Origin: an uncultured Oscillospiraceae bacterium
GTDB lineage: Bacteria > Bacillota > Clostridia > Oscillospirales > Ruminococcaceae
DNA: 64,000 bases
Direction: 5' to 3'
Assembly: GCA_934465295.1 (NCBI GenBank)
Contig: CAKSKU010000010.1
Span: forward strand, 22,981 to 86,980
The position numbers and the translations under genes were made by a program. Positions within the stretch are counted from its first letter, which is position 1. Every line of letters begins with the position of its first letter. Below the pieces are notes generated by a model that made no database searches, was not told where the DNA came from, and saw only the letters and a list, made by a program, of their open reading frames with translations. Shown here in pieces: positions 15,508 to 24,440 of this stretch.

Positions 15508-16455
15508 TCATATACCGACATAGCCGGTTTTTTCTATGATCTCCTGACCCTCTGCCGAAAGTATCCTTTCGATGAGCAGGGGGACGTTTTCGTTTGTGTT
15601 GTCGCTGCGGTAAACTGCGTAAAAGCTGTCCGTCACGGGATATGTTCCGTTCCGTATGCTCTCCTTATCGGGATAGACACCGTCCACCGAAAGCATTTTT
15701 ATTTTTTCCTTGCCCGAGATATCCGAGACATAAAATCGGAATGAATAGCCCATCGCTTTGCCGAAAAGGACTGCGGGCGGCTTCATCATCGGGACATCGT
15801 CCATAAAAGCATACATTGCCGTCTGCGAGCCGCTGTTCTCCGCTCTTTGCAGTGGGATTATCGGTATATTTCCGCCGCCGAGCTGCTTCCAGTTCGTTAT
15901 GCTGCCGCTGTAAACAGCTTTTATCTGCTCCGATGTAAGTCCGTCAACGGGATTTTCCGAGTTGACGATAAAAACGAACGCTTCATAGCCTATCGGGACA
16001 AATTCGAGCTCTGTTCCCAGCTCCTGCGCATAGCGAAGCTGCTCCTCCGAGGGCTGAGCAACGAAAATGATATCAGCCGAGCCGTCGCAGACTGCTTTAT
16101 ATGCGCCCGTTGTTCCTCTTTTCTGCAAAAGGCTGTCCTCCGAAAAGCTTTTTCCGTCAAAAACACAGCTTCCCTCGGGGTAATATGCGTTCATAAATGC
16201 GGAATATATCGGGAAGAGTGCGGTCGCTCCGTCAAGCACGGGCAGCTCCCCCGAAAGCGTAAGCTCCGAGTCGGTCTTAACGCAGAGCGAGGCTTCATCG
16301 AACGGAAGATATTTGTCAAGCTCTATCGAGCTGCTTTTCATAAGCTCGGGCGAACGGTCGATATATCTTGATGTAAAAAGTATATAGAAGCCTGCGTTGA
16401 AAAGCACGAATGTAGCTATAACAGATATAAGTACAAGCCATTGTAATTTCTTCAT
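15508..16455 (-). CDS. Membrane-anchored PstS-like solute-binding protein
   Basis: This 315-residue protein has one N-terminal transmembrane segment (about 7-28) and no lipobox cysteine, so it is probably tethered outside. The rest fits a type II periplasmic binding fold of the phosphate-binding (PstS/PBP-like 2) class: LPVLDGATALFPIYSAFMNA, RGTTGAYKAVCDGSADIIF, VNSENPVDGLTSEQIKAVYS with ITNWKQLGG, and ENSGSQTAM. No permease or ATPase genes are near; it sits inside a housekeeping operon between yhbY and a set of tiny membrane proteins. The ligand could be phosphate, but this is not shown. Confidence 0.8.
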   Translation of the reverse strand: MKKLQWLVLISVIATFVLFNAGFYILFTSRYIDRSPELMKSSSIELDKYLPFDEASLCVKTDSELTLSGELPVLDGATALFPIYSAFMNAYYPEGSCVFDGKSFSEDSLLQKRGTTGAYKAVCDGSADIIFVAQPSEEQLRYAQELGTELEFVPIGYEAFVFIVNSENPVDGLTSEQIKAVYSGSITNWKQLGGGNIPIIPLQRAENSGSQTAMYAFMDDVPMMKPPAVLFGKAMGYSFRFYVSDISGKEKIKMLSVDGVYPDKESIRNGTYPVTDSFYAVYRSDNTNENVPLLIERILSAEGQEIIEKTGYVGI

Positions 16456-16465
16456 GATCTCTCCG

Positions 16466-16600
16466 TTACTCGTTGCTTATGAACGTAAGAATCGATGTAT
16501 TTTCACTGATGCAAAAGGTGTATGTCACAAGCCCTGCCGTGAACAATATCCCGACCGTGGTTATGACAGCAAGAAGCCTGCGGAACTTTTTATCCTCCAT
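16466..16600 (-). CDS. Tiny membrane protein (44 aa)
   Basis: A complete 44-codon ORF between the 83-aa membrane protein and the PstS-like gene. The start follows the upstream stop by 12 bases with GGGGTG as a modest ribosome-binding site, and its stop lies about 10 bases before the next ATG. A charged N-terminus (MEDKKFRRL) leads into one hydrophobic helix (about 9-29). No family is recognised. Position and spacing argue that it is a real operon member. Confidence 0.6.
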   Translation of the reverse strand: MEDKKFRRLLAVITTVGILFTAGLVTYTFCISENTSILTFISNE

Positions 16601-16612
16601 AGCCGCACCCCA

Positions 16613-16864
16613 TTACATATACGCTATCGATGCAGAAAGGAGCAGCATCACTGCGATCACGGAGACCACATAAGCTCCGCCGATAACACCGAATATTATA
16701 CCGCAGTTTTTCAGCAGCTTTTTCTTTTCCGTTTCTTCGGGACTGCACTTTTTTGCTTTCACAAGGAAAACTATACAGCACACTATTGTTGCAACGGGAA
16801 TACCGAGCACTGCAATTATGCTGAAAATATTTATCAAAACTCCCATCAATGTCAGCATAGTCAT
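16613..16864 (-). CDS. Small two-helix membrane protein, paralogue 1 (83 aa)
   Basis: Two hydrophobic segments (about 5-36 and 52-80) flank a charged cytoplasmic-looking linker (KAKKCSPEETEKKKLLKN). It is clearly paralogous to the next gene upstream. Both share the pattern GxP-xxx-VCxIVFLVK-xxKC-x5-KKLLK-xxxxIFG, so they arose by tandem duplication. The function is unknown. It lies in the rdgB-to-nadD part of the long operon; GGAGAATG carries its ribosome-binding site. Confidence 0.7.
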   Translation of the reverse strand: MTMLTLMGVLINIFSIIAVLGIPVATIVCCIVFLVKAKKCSPEETEKKKLLKNCGIIFGVIGGAYVVSVIAVMLLLSASIAYM

Positions 16865-16882
16865 TCTCCTTTTATACTAATT

Positions 16883-17143
16883 TCAAGGGGTTATATAGAC
16901 TATCGTTTTTGAACTGAGCCAGATAAGCACGATCCCCAAAACAATAAAGCCGCCCGTCATTGCTCCGAAAATAACGGTATTCGTTTTAAGAAGCTTTTTC
17001 CTATCCGATCTGTCTGCACCGCATTTTATATATTTTACCAGAAACACGATAAAACACACCGCCGCTGTCAGCGGAACGCCGAATATTGCCAGAATACTTG
17101 CAATGCAGAACAGTATTTCATAGATCCCACTTACATACTGCAT
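16883..17143 (-). CDS. Small two-helix membrane protein, paralogue 2 (86 aa)
   Basis: The tandem paralogue of the 83-aa protein has two helices (about 8-37 and 52-78) around a basic linker (KYIKCGADRSDRKKLLKTN). The start is set at 17143, where GGGAG is about 7 bases upstream; an ATG two codons earlier (17149) overlaps the rdgB stop as ATGA and is also possible. The conserved single Cys at the end of helix 1 (KC) is shared by both paralogues. No known family is recognised. Confidence 0.7.
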   Translation of the reverse strand: MQYVSGIYEILFCIASILAIFGVPLTAAVCFIVFLVKYIKCGADRSDRKKLLKTNTVIFGAMTGGFIVLGIVLIWLSSKTIVYITP

Positions 17144-17145
17144 GA

Positions 17146-17715
17146 TCATTCTCCCTTTATCCGTGCTTCAAACTTGCGGAGCGCATCTGCACGGTGGCTG
17201 ACCTTGTCCTTTTCCTCGGCGGAAATTTCCGCAAACGAACGATCGCCGTACATAAATATCGGGTCATAGCCGAAGCCGTTCGTACCTTTCTTTTCGTAAC
17301 CGATCTTACCCTCGCAGGTTCCCTTTACGGTGAAGCTTTCGCCGTTTTCATCGATGTAGCATACAGCGCATACAAATCTTGCCGTGCGCTTTTCATCGGG
17401 AACGCCCTCCATTTTGGAAAGCACCTTTGCACAGCGTTTGCCCTCCTCGGCGTAACGTGCGGAGTAAATTCCCGGTTCGCCGCCGAGTGCGTCAACCTCC
17501 AGTCCGCTGTCGTCCGCGATAACGGGGAGATGTGTTATATCGTAAGCTGCTTTTGCCTTTATATAAGCATTTTCCTCGAAAGTTGTTCCCGTTTCGTCCG
17601 CTTCGATATCTGCGCCGGCTTCAGACTGAGTGATGACCTCATATCCGAGCGGTTCAAGTATCTCACGGAACTCACGGAGCTTGTTTTTGTTGTTCGATGC
17701 AAGTATTATCTTCAT
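17146..17715 (-). CDS. rdgB: XTP/dITP diphosphatase (HAM1/RdgB)
   Basis: A 189-residue pyrophosphatase that removes ITP, dITP and XTP from the nucleotide pool. Signature regions: ILASNNKNKLREFREIL at the N-terminus, VIADDSGLEVDALGGEPGIY with SARYA, and GTNGFGYDPIF followed by DKVSHRADALRKF. The start overlaps the ftsY stop by one base, so the two are translationally coupled. Confidence 0.96.
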   Translation of the reverse strand: MKIILASNNKNKLREFREILEPLGYEVITQSEAGADIEADETGTTFEENAYIKAKAAYDITHLPVIADDSGLEVDALGGEPGIYSARYAEEGKRCAKVLSKMEGVPDEKRTARFVCAVCYIDENGESFTVKGTCEGKIGYEKKGTNGFGYDPIFMYGDRSFAEISAEEKDKVSHRADALRKFEARIKGE

Positions 17716-19079
17716 TATTCATTATCCTCGCTGTCTTTTTTCTTTTTGCCGAATGTGATCTCTTTGAAGAGGAAGCCGAACTTGCCGTCTTTAAGGCTCT
17801 TCTTCTGCTCTGGTGCTTCCTCGGCAGGCTCTTCGCTTTCGGAGGTTGCTTCGCTTTCCGTTTCGGCTTCATCGGAAGTATCATCGGTTATTTCTTCATC
17901 GTCCGTTTCTGCTACTTCTTCGGGCGTTTCGTTTTCCTCTGCTTCCTCGGTGCTTTCTTCGGCTGTTTCTTCAAGCTCTTCCGCAGCATCGTCAACACTT
18001 ATCTCATCGGTAATATCCTCGGAAAGAACGGGTTCGTTTCCGATTTCTTCCGCAGTTTCGGGAGCTTCGGTATTTTCAGCCGTTTCAGTTGCTTCAACAG
18101 TTTCCGCAGCTTCGTTTTCTTCCGGTGTTTCTTCATCTGTAAGACGCTCATAGTTATAATCGAAGTCTGTTTCATTATCGAAAAGAGCCTCGGCGAAGTC
18201 GTGGGCGTTGAACTCCTGCAGATCGTCAAGCTTTTCACCGACGCCGACAAGCTTTACCGGGATACCGAGTTCGTTGTGTATCGAAATGATGATGCCGCCC
18301 TTTGCGGTTCCGTCAAGCTTTGTGAGGACGATGCCCGTGATATCGGCAACTTCGCTGAAAAGCTTTGCCTGATTTACGGCGTTCTGTCCCGTTGTTGCAT
18401 CGAGGACAAGGAGCGTTTCGAGCGAACAGCCTTCGCCCTGCTCATGAATGATGCGGCTGATCTTTCTCAGCTCGTCCATAAGATTTTTCTTGTTGTGAAG
18501 TCTGCCTGCGGTGTCGCAGATAAGAACGTCAGTACCTCTTGCTTTGGCGGCTGTAACAGCATCAAAAACCACTGCGGCAGGGTCAGAACCCTCGGCGTGT
18601 TTTACGATGTCAACGCCTGCACGTTCCGTCCATATCTGTAACTGCTCGATAGCGGCGGCACGGAAAGTATCGGCTGCGGCAACGAGGACCTTTTTGCCAT
18701 CGTTCTTATACTTCGCCGCAAGCTTTCCTATGGTGGTGGTCTTGCCTGCGCCGTTCACGCCGATAACGAGAATGACGGACGGCGTTGTGGAGGTGTCGAT
18801 CTTCTTATCCTCGCCGAGCATTTCTTCAATGATATTTTTAAGCTCCGCTCTGGTTTCATCGGGAGTGGTGAGCTTTTTCGACTTCACCGCCGCACGGAGC
18901 TTTTCAACTATCGAAAGCGAAGTTTCAACGCCGATATCGCAGGTGATAAGAACTTCTTCAAGCTCGTCGAAAAAGTCATCGTCGAGCTGCTTGTGTGCGC
19001 CGAAAAGTGCGCCGATCTTGCTCATCATCGAGTCTTTGGTTTTCCTTACGCCCTCGGCGATCTTACTGAAAATGTTCAT
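17715..19079 (-). CDS. ftsY: Signal recognition particle receptor FtsY with C-terminal acidic tail
   Basis: This 454-residue SRP receptor GTPase guides co-translational membrane insertion. The N domain (about 1-90) and G domain (about 100-300) are canonical: GVNGAGKTTTIGKLA, DTFRAAAIEQL, DTAGR, TKLDGTAKGG. The usual N-terminal acidic A domain is absent. Instead about 150 residues (301-454) follow the G domain: a low-complexity Glu/Ala/Thr-rich stretch, then a short basic-hydrophobic end (KFGFLFKEITFGKKKK). The start at 19079 is preferred (GAGG 8 bases upstream) over TTG at 19085. It lies between smc and rdgB, the standard smc-ftsY order. Confidence 0.95.
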   Translation of the reverse strand: MNIFSKIAEGVRKTKDSMMSKIGALFGAHKQLDDDFFDELEEVLITCDIGVETSLSIVEKLRAAVKSKKLTTPDETRAELKNIIEEMLGEDKKIDTSTTPSVILVIGVNGAGKTTTIGKLAAKYKNDGKKVLVAAADTFRAAAIEQLQIWTERAGVDIVKHAEGSDPAAVVFDAVTAAKARGTDVLICDTAGRLHNKKNLMDELRKISRIIHEQGEGCSLETLLVLDATTGQNAVNQAKLFSEVADITGIVLTKLDGTAKGGIIISIHNELGIPVKLVGVGEKLDDLQEFNAHDFAEALFDNETDFDYNYERLTDEETPEENEAAETVEATETAENTEAPETAEEIGNEPVLSEDITDEISVDDAAEELEETAEESTEEAEENETPEEVAETDDEEITDDTSDEAETESEATSESEEPAEEAPEQKKSLKDGKFGFLFKEITFGKKKKDSEDNE

Positions 19080-19112
19080 ATTCAAGACCTCACTTTGATT
19101 TTGGTTTTGCTA

Positions 19113-22100
19113 TCAGTTTGCATCAACATTCTGCGGCGGCTGTTCAAGTCGGAGTATCTTTGAGATGCCCTTTTCCTGCATAGTTACGCCGTACATTACG
19201 TCTGCTTCGTCCATTGAACCTCGTCTGTGCGTTACGAGGATAAACTGCGTTGTATCGGTGAATTTGCGGAGATACTGCGCATACTTCGTAACGTTTATGT
19301 CATCGAGCGCCGCTTCGATCTCGTCAAGGATACAGAACGGCGCAGGCTTTATCTTAAGTATCGAGAAATAAATGCATATCGCAACGAATGCCTGCTCACC
19401 ACCCGAAAGGAGCGAGAGGTTGTTGATGACCTTTCCCGGAGGTGCGACCTTTATTTCGATGCCCGATTCGAGAACGTCCTCGGGATCGGTGAGGGTAAGC
19501 TCCGCACGTCCGCCGCCGAAAAGCTCGACAAATATCTGCTTGAAGTTTTCGTTTATTTGGTTAAAGCTTTCGGAGAACTGTCTGCGCATCGTTTCGGTGA
19601 GTTCCTCGATAAGTCTTTCCAGTTCACGCTTTGAGCTTTCAACATCGTTGAGCTGTCCCGACATAAATTCGTATCGTTCCGACACCTCTTTATACTCTTC
19701 GATAGCGGCAACGTTAACATTTCCGAGCGCACGGATCTTCTGCTTTATCTCCGCAAGGTCACGCTGGATCACGAGCAGATTTTCCACGGGCTTTGCAAGC
19801 TTCACCGCCTCGGAAAGATACAGTTCATACTGCTCCGCCATATCTGCGATTATCTTGTCATAAGCACCCTGAACGGAGGTCTTGCGCTCTTCGAGCCTTG
19901 TCACCTCACGGCTGAATTTTTCCTTGCTGTCGTTCAGCTCACGAACCTGTCTGCGCTTTTCGTTAGACTTCTGCTCCATTGTATGGCTCTCGGAGCGAAG
20001 CTGTGCAATACGGTCGTTTATTCCTGCGGCTTCGTCCTTTGCGCCCGAAAGCTTTGCATTGAGCGCTTCGATCTCAGCCTGCTTTTCTTCGATAAAACGA
20101 TTCTTTTCATCGAGTTCGACAACGAGCCTTGCGCTGCTGCTGCCTATCTCCTGCGACTGCGCTTCAAGGCGTGCTATCTCACCCTTTATCGCTTCGATAT
20201 CCTTTGTTATCTCGGTCTCACGAAGCTTTAATTCGGACATTTTTTCGGAAAGCGCTTCACGCTTTTCCTGCATCTGCCTGCGCTGTTCTTCGTTTTCGGA
20301 AACGCTCTTTTCCTTTTCGGCGATTTCGTTTTCGACCGACTTCAAAGCTTCTTCGGCTGCCTTTACAGCGGCTTCGCTCTCGGAAATTCGGTTTTTGAGC
20401 GCATTTTTCGCATCTTCCGAACCCGAAAGCTGTTCCTCGTTCTGTGCGGTCATTACTTCGATACGTTTCAACTCCGATTCAAAGCGAATTTTATCCGCCG
20501 CAACAACGGAAAGCTCCTCCTTTGCGCCCTCGATGTCGAAACCGAGCTTGTCGGTCTCGCTTTTCAGCTTTTCAGCCGAGGTGCGAAGCTCGTTGAGCTT
20601 TTCCTGGAGCGCATTTTTCTCGTTGGTGAGCTTTTCAATGTCGTTCTTTCGTGTGAGAACTCCGCTCGACTTTGAGACCGAACCGCCCGTGAACGAACCG
20701 CCTGCGTTGATGACCTGACCGTCAAGCGTTACGATACGGAATTTGTAGCCGTACTTCTTTGCGATGAGCGTTCCGAGGTCGATATCCTCCGCAATAACTA
20801 TTCGTCCGAGGAGCGAATTGTAAACGCCCTCAAATTTCGGGTCAAACTGCACAAGGTCAACTGCGAGCGCAACAAAGCCGTCACATCTGTCAAGACCGTT
20901 TTCGTTAAGGCGGTTTCCCCTGACGGAGGTTAGCGGCAGGAATGTTGCTCGTCCTGCTTTTGTCTCCTGCAAAAGTCGGATCCCACGCTTTGCGATATCC
21001 TCATTTTCGACAACGATGTTCTGCAAAGCACCGCCCATTGCGGTCTCGATCGCAACGCTGTACTTTGAGTCAACCTTGATAAGCTGTGCGGCAGAGCCGT
21101 AAACCCCGCTCAGCTGTCCCGACTTTGAAGCTTTGAGTATCTGCTTTACCGAGTGCGCAAAGCCCTCCATGCTGTTTTCAAGGTCGGCGAGCATACGAAT
21201 TCGCTGATCCTTGTCACGGATAGCGAAGTTCATCTCTTCGAGCTGTTTTTTCGCCGCTTCGAGCTTCTCTTTTCGTGCGGCATAAAGCTTTGAGATACCG
21301 CCGATACGGTTGTTCAGTTCCTCGGTCTTTTCCTCGATGAGTGCAAGACCGTCAGTACATTCGCCTTTCTCACGCTTCAGATCTTCGAGTGCGGAGCGGA
21401 GCGTTTCTTCCCTGCTGTCGGCGGATTCGAGCTGTGCTTTCATATCCTCGGCGTTCTGTTTGCCCGTTGAGATGGAGACGCCGTATTCGGACTGCTTTAT
21501 ATATAATTTGTTGAGTTCGTTCTGGACTTGTGCCGACTTGCTGTCGAAGCTGTCTTTTTCGGAGGAAGCCTTTGAAAGCTCCTCGCTGACGGTGACATAA
21601 TCTGTGCGTGTCTGTTCGAGTTCAACCTCGGCATTTTTTATTGCGGCAAGCTTTTCTTCGGTAGCCTTGCGGTTTTCTTCGCCCGTATTTTCGGAGAGTG
21701 CCTGCTGCTTTTTTATTTCGTCGATATCATCGTTTGCGTGGCGAATTTCATTCTCGCAAACGGCGATATCGGAATGTATCTGCGTGTTTGCACGTTCCGA
21801 TTCGAGTATGCGGTTTCGCAGCTCTTCCGTGCGGAGAATGTTCTCCTGCATATTTTCGGAAAGCTGTGTAAGCTCTTCTTCCAGCCTTGAAATATCGGCT
21901 TCAACGCCGTTATATTCGTTCGTGCTGATAAGGAGCTTGTCGGAAATTTCGTCAAGATTTTTCTTAAGGTCGTCAAGCTGACGAACCCAGACTGTGATCT
22001 CGAGCGACTTTTTTGTTTCGGAATATTCGATGAATTTTTCCGCTTTTTCCGACTGTATGCGGAGCGGCTCAACTCTGCTTTCGAGTTCGCCGATGATATC

Positions 22101-22676
22101 ACGCAGACGGAGGATATTGTCCTGCGCAGCGGCAAGCTTTCGCTCTGCCTCGGCTTTTTTATAGCGGAATTTCGATATTCCTGCGGCTTCCTCAAAGATT
22201 TCACGGCGTTCGCCCGACTTTGCGGAAACTATCTCGGCAACACGTCCCTGACCGATTATCGAATAGCCGTCACGTCCGAGACCCGTGTCCATAAAAAGCT
22301 CGCAGATATCCTTTAAACGCACCTGTGCGCCGTTTATCATATACTCGCTTTCGCCGCTGCGGTAAAGCTTTCTCGTTACCGAGACCTGCTCGGACGGTAT
22401 CTGTAAAATTCCCCTGTTGTTGATGATGTTGAGCGTTACCGATGCAAAGCCCATAGGCTTGCGGAACTGCGTACCAGAGAAGATAACGTCCTCCATTTTT
22501 CCGCCTCGGAGCGTCTTTGAGGACTGCTCGCCGAGCACCCAGCGCACAGCATCGCCGATATTCGATTTTCCGCTTCCGTTAGGGCCGACTACCGCCGTTA
22601 TACCCTTGTCAAAGGTAAGCTTTATCTTATCGGGAAAGGACTTAAAGCCCTGTAATTCCAATGATTCGAGATACAT
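19113..22676 (-). CDS. smc: Chromosome segregation ATPase SMC
   Basis: This is the 1187-residue SMC subunit of the Smc-ScpAB condensin. The N-terminal head has Walker A (VVGPNGSGKSNIGDAVRWVL, about 30-49). Two long coiled coils flank the hinge (about 510-660, including SGVYGSAAQLIKVD and NAGGSFTGGS). The C-terminal head has the ABC signature LSGGEQAF and Walker B FCILDEIEAALDD. Length and layout are normal. It is preceded by a radical SAM gene and rnc, a common clostridial arrangement. ScpA and ScpB are not in this window. Confidence 0.97.
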   Translation of the reverse strand: MYLESLELQGFKSFPDKIKLTFDKGITAVVGPNGSGKSNIGDAVRWVLGEQSSKTLRGGKMEDVIFSGTQFRKPMGFASVTLNIINNRGILQIPSEQVSVTRKLYRSGESEYMINGAQVRLKDICELFMDTGLGRDGYSIIGQGRVAEIVSAKSGERREIFEEAAGISKFRYKKAEAERKLAAAQDNILRLRDIIGELESRVEPLRIQSEKAEKFIEYSETKKSLEITVWVRQLDDLKKNLDEISDKLLISTNEYNGVEADISRLEEELTQLSENMQENILRTEELRNRILESERANTQIHSDIAVCENEIRHANDDIDEIKKQQALSENTGEENRKATEEKLAAIKNAEVELEQTRTDYVTVSEELSKASSEKDSFDSKSAQVQNELNKLYIKQSEYGVSISTGKQNAEDMKAQLESADSREETLRSALEDLKREKGECTDGLALIEEKTEELNNRIGGISKLYAARKEKLEAAKKQLEEMNFAIRDKDQRIRMLADLENSMEGFAHSVKQILKASKSGQLSGVYGSAAQLIKVDSKYSVAIETAMGGALQNIVVENEDIAKRGIRLLQETKAGRATFLPLTSVRGNRLNENGLDRCDGFVALAVDLVQFDPKFEGVYNSLLGRIVIAEDIDLGTLIAKKYGYKFRIVTLDGQVINAGGSFTGGSVSKSSGVLTRKNDIEKLTNEKNALQEKLNELRTSAEKLKSETDKLGFDIEGAKEELSVVAADKIRFESELKRIEVMTAQNEEQLSGSEDAKNALKNRISESEAAVKAAEEALKSVENEIAEKEKSVSENEEQRRQMQEKREALSEKMSELKLRETEITKDIEAIKGEIARLEAQSQEIGSSSARLVVELDEKNRFIEEKQAEIEALNAKLSGAKDEAAGINDRIAQLRSESHTMEQKSNEKRRQVRELNDSKEKFSREVTRLEERKTSVQGAYDKIIADMAEQYELYLSEAVKLAKPVENLLVIQRDLAEIKQKIRALGNVNVAAIEEYKEVSERYEFMSGQLNDVESSKRELERLIEELTETMRRQFSESFNQINENFKQIFVELFGGGRAELTLTDPEDVLESGIEIKVAPPGKVINNLSLLSGGEQAFVAICIYFSILKIKPAPFCILDEIEAALDDINVTKYAQYLRKFTDTTQFILVTHRRGSMDEADVMYGVTMQEKGISKILRLEQPPQNVDAN

Positions 22677-22694
22677 TTATATGCTCCGTTTCAT

Positions 22695-23687
22695 TTATAT
22701 TTTCTTTATGCGTATATCGAAAAGTTTTTCAATGCTCTTATCCGCTGTTATTTTTATATCAAAGCCCTGTTTTCTGAAATATTCAGTGTTGCATTTTTTC
22801 TGTCCGACAGCCATGCTGACGGCTTTCGGCGAGACAAAGACCTCGTACCTGCCCTTTTCACCGAGCCGGTTTTCGATAGCCTTTCGGAAGCGTATGCCAA
22901 GGCAGATCTCACGCATTGCAGGGTGATAATATCCCCCGACAGCCTGACCCTCGACATTTTCCGAAGCATGAAGCCCGAGCCTTATTATCCTTATGCCTCT
23001 CTGCTCGAACATTTCCATAAGCCTTGCGCAAAGTTCCGCTTCTTCATCGAACGGAACGGGGCCATATACCCCACTCTGATATAAGTCGGCAAGCTTAGTT
23101 CCGCCAAGTATCACAGTTGGGTATATCCTCACCGTTGCAGGAGAAAGCTTTATCAGCTCCTCCGCAGTATAAATGTCGTCCTCGGGCGAAGCACCGTAAA
23201 GCCCAGTCATCATCTGCAAGCCGAGTTCAAAGCCGTACTCTTTTATAAGCTTTGAGGCGTTCCGAACATCGTCCGCAGTGTGTCCCCGATCGTTCATCGC
23301 AAGAATATCGTCACGCATCGACTGCGCACCGAGTTCTATTGCGGTGACATTGTATTTTTTCAATATATCAAGCACTTCGCAGTCGATCTTGTCGGGGCGG
23401 GTCGAAACTCTTATCCCGATAAGACCGTATTCCTTTATAAAGGGCTGTGCGGCTTCGAGCAGGGAGATCATATATCCCCTTTCGACTGCCGTAAAGCTTC
23501 CGCCGAAAAATGCTATTTCCGTTTCGTGCGGAGCTTTAAGCTTCGGGCAGGCTTCTTCGAGAATTTTCGTTACAGCTTCCGCATCGGGCGGTTCTTCCGT
23601 GCTGCTTATCGTGCGCTGATTGCAGAACGAGCAGCAGTTCGGGCAGCCTTTATGCGGAATGAAAATTGAGATATTGCTGTGCGTCAT
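22695..23687 (-). CDS. Elp3-like radical SAM protein
   Basis: This 330-residue protein has the radical SAM CX3CX2C motif near the N-terminus (GCPNCCSFCNQ, Cys 15, 19 and 22), the GGSFTAV glycine-rich SAM segment, and ELGAQSMRDD. It resembles the radical SAM half of the Elp3/YhcC group, without an acetyltransferase domain; the C-terminus ends soon after GIRFRKAIENRL. In Clostridia this gene is typically found between rnc and smc. The substrate is unknown; a tRNA modification role is a reasonable guess only. It overlaps the rnc stop by 4 bases. Confidence 0.85.
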   Translation of the reverse strand: MTHSNISIFIPHKGCPNCCSFCNQRTISSTEEPPDAEAVTKILEEACPKLKAPHETEIAFFGGSFTAVERGYMISLLEAAQPFIKEYGLIGIRVSTRPDKIDCEVLDILKKYNVTAIELGAQSMRDDILAMNDRGHTADDVRNASKLIKEYGFELGLQMMTGLYGASPEDDIYTAEELIKLSPATVRIYPTVILGGTKLADLYQSGVYGPVPFDEEAELCARLMEMFEQRGIRIIRLGLHASENVEGQAVGGYYHPAMREICLGIRFRKAIENRLGEKGRYEVFVSPKAVSMAVGQKKCNTEYFRKQGFDIKITADKSIEKLFDIRIKKI

Positions 23688-24370
23688 ACCTTATAGCCCA
23701 TAAGCTCGAGAGCCTCTTTCGCAGCCATCTGTTCAGCCTGCTTTTTGCTGTGACCCTCGCCCGTTCCGATGACGTTCGAGTTGAGCATTACCTGAATTAC
23801 GAACACACGGTTATGGTCGGGGCCCGTCTGCGATTTGAGGAAGTATTCTACCTTTTCCTCACGGTTGCGCTGGATGACTTCCTGTAAAATGGTCTTGTAG
23901 TCGCCGTTGGAGCGATTTCTGTACCTGTCGATATCCTCGGGCATAAAGCCGAGGACGTACTTTCTCGCCTCGTCAAGTCCGCCATCAAGGAAAACTGCCG
24001 CAATGACAGCTTCAAAAGCATCGGAAACGATAGACGGGCGTTCTCTGCCGCCGCTGTTTTCCTCACCCTTTCCGAGGAGGATATGCTGACCGAGGTCTAT
24101 CTTCTTCGAGAATTCAAAGAGTGCAGTCTCGCAGACGAGCGACGCTCTTATCTTCGTAAGGTCGCCCTCGGGAAGATGCTTGAAGTGCTTGAAAAGATAC
24201 TCCGAAACGACTATCGAAAGCACGCTGTCGCCGAGAAATTCAAGGCGTTCGTTCGAGTTGCGTGAGTTCTTGAACTCGTTTGCATAGCTTGAATGGGAGA
24301 GAGCTTCGTGGAGAAGCTCCTTATTTTTGAATGTATATCCTATCTTTTTTTCAAACTCCGAAAAATCCAT
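23684..24370 (-). CDS. rnc: Ribonuclease III
   Basis: A 228-residue double-strand-specific endoribonuclease. The catalytic signature NERLEFLGDSVLSIVVSEYL is at about 39-58, the second acidic site is in SDAFEAVIAAVFLDGG, and a C-terminal dsRNA-binding domain ends in GEGHSKKQAEQMAAKEAL. It processes rRNA and structured RNAs; the long R1 hairpins in this window would be potential substrates if transcribed (inference). It lies downstream of plsX. Confidence 0.97.
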   Translation of the reverse strand: MDFSEFEKKIGYTFKNKELLHEALSHSSYANEFKNSRNSNERLEFLGDSVLSIVVSEYLFKHFKHLPEGDLTKIRASLVCETALFEFSKKIDLGQHILLGKGEENSGGRERPSIVSDAFEAVIAAVFLDGGLDEARKYVLGFMPEDIDRYRNRSNGDYKTILQEVIQRNREEKVEYFLKSQTGPDHNRVFVIQVMLNSNVIGTGEGHSKKQAEQMAAKEALELMGYKV

Positions 24371-24440
24371 TTTTGTGCAGTCCTTTCCGATCGAACTTCG
24401 CTTAAAAGTTCGACCTTTAGTTTGAAAATAAATATGTATT

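Noticed and set aside
17194..18641. Long + strand ORFs of more than 300 codons opposite rdgB and ftsY.
   Set aside because: Antisense shadows caused by the low-complexity acidic tail of ftsY; no start signals.
19882..20718. A long + strand ORF of 278 codons.
   Set aside because: It is the mirror of the smc coiled coil; the serine- and phenylalanine-rich translation is typical of antisense frames of Glu/Lys-rich genes.
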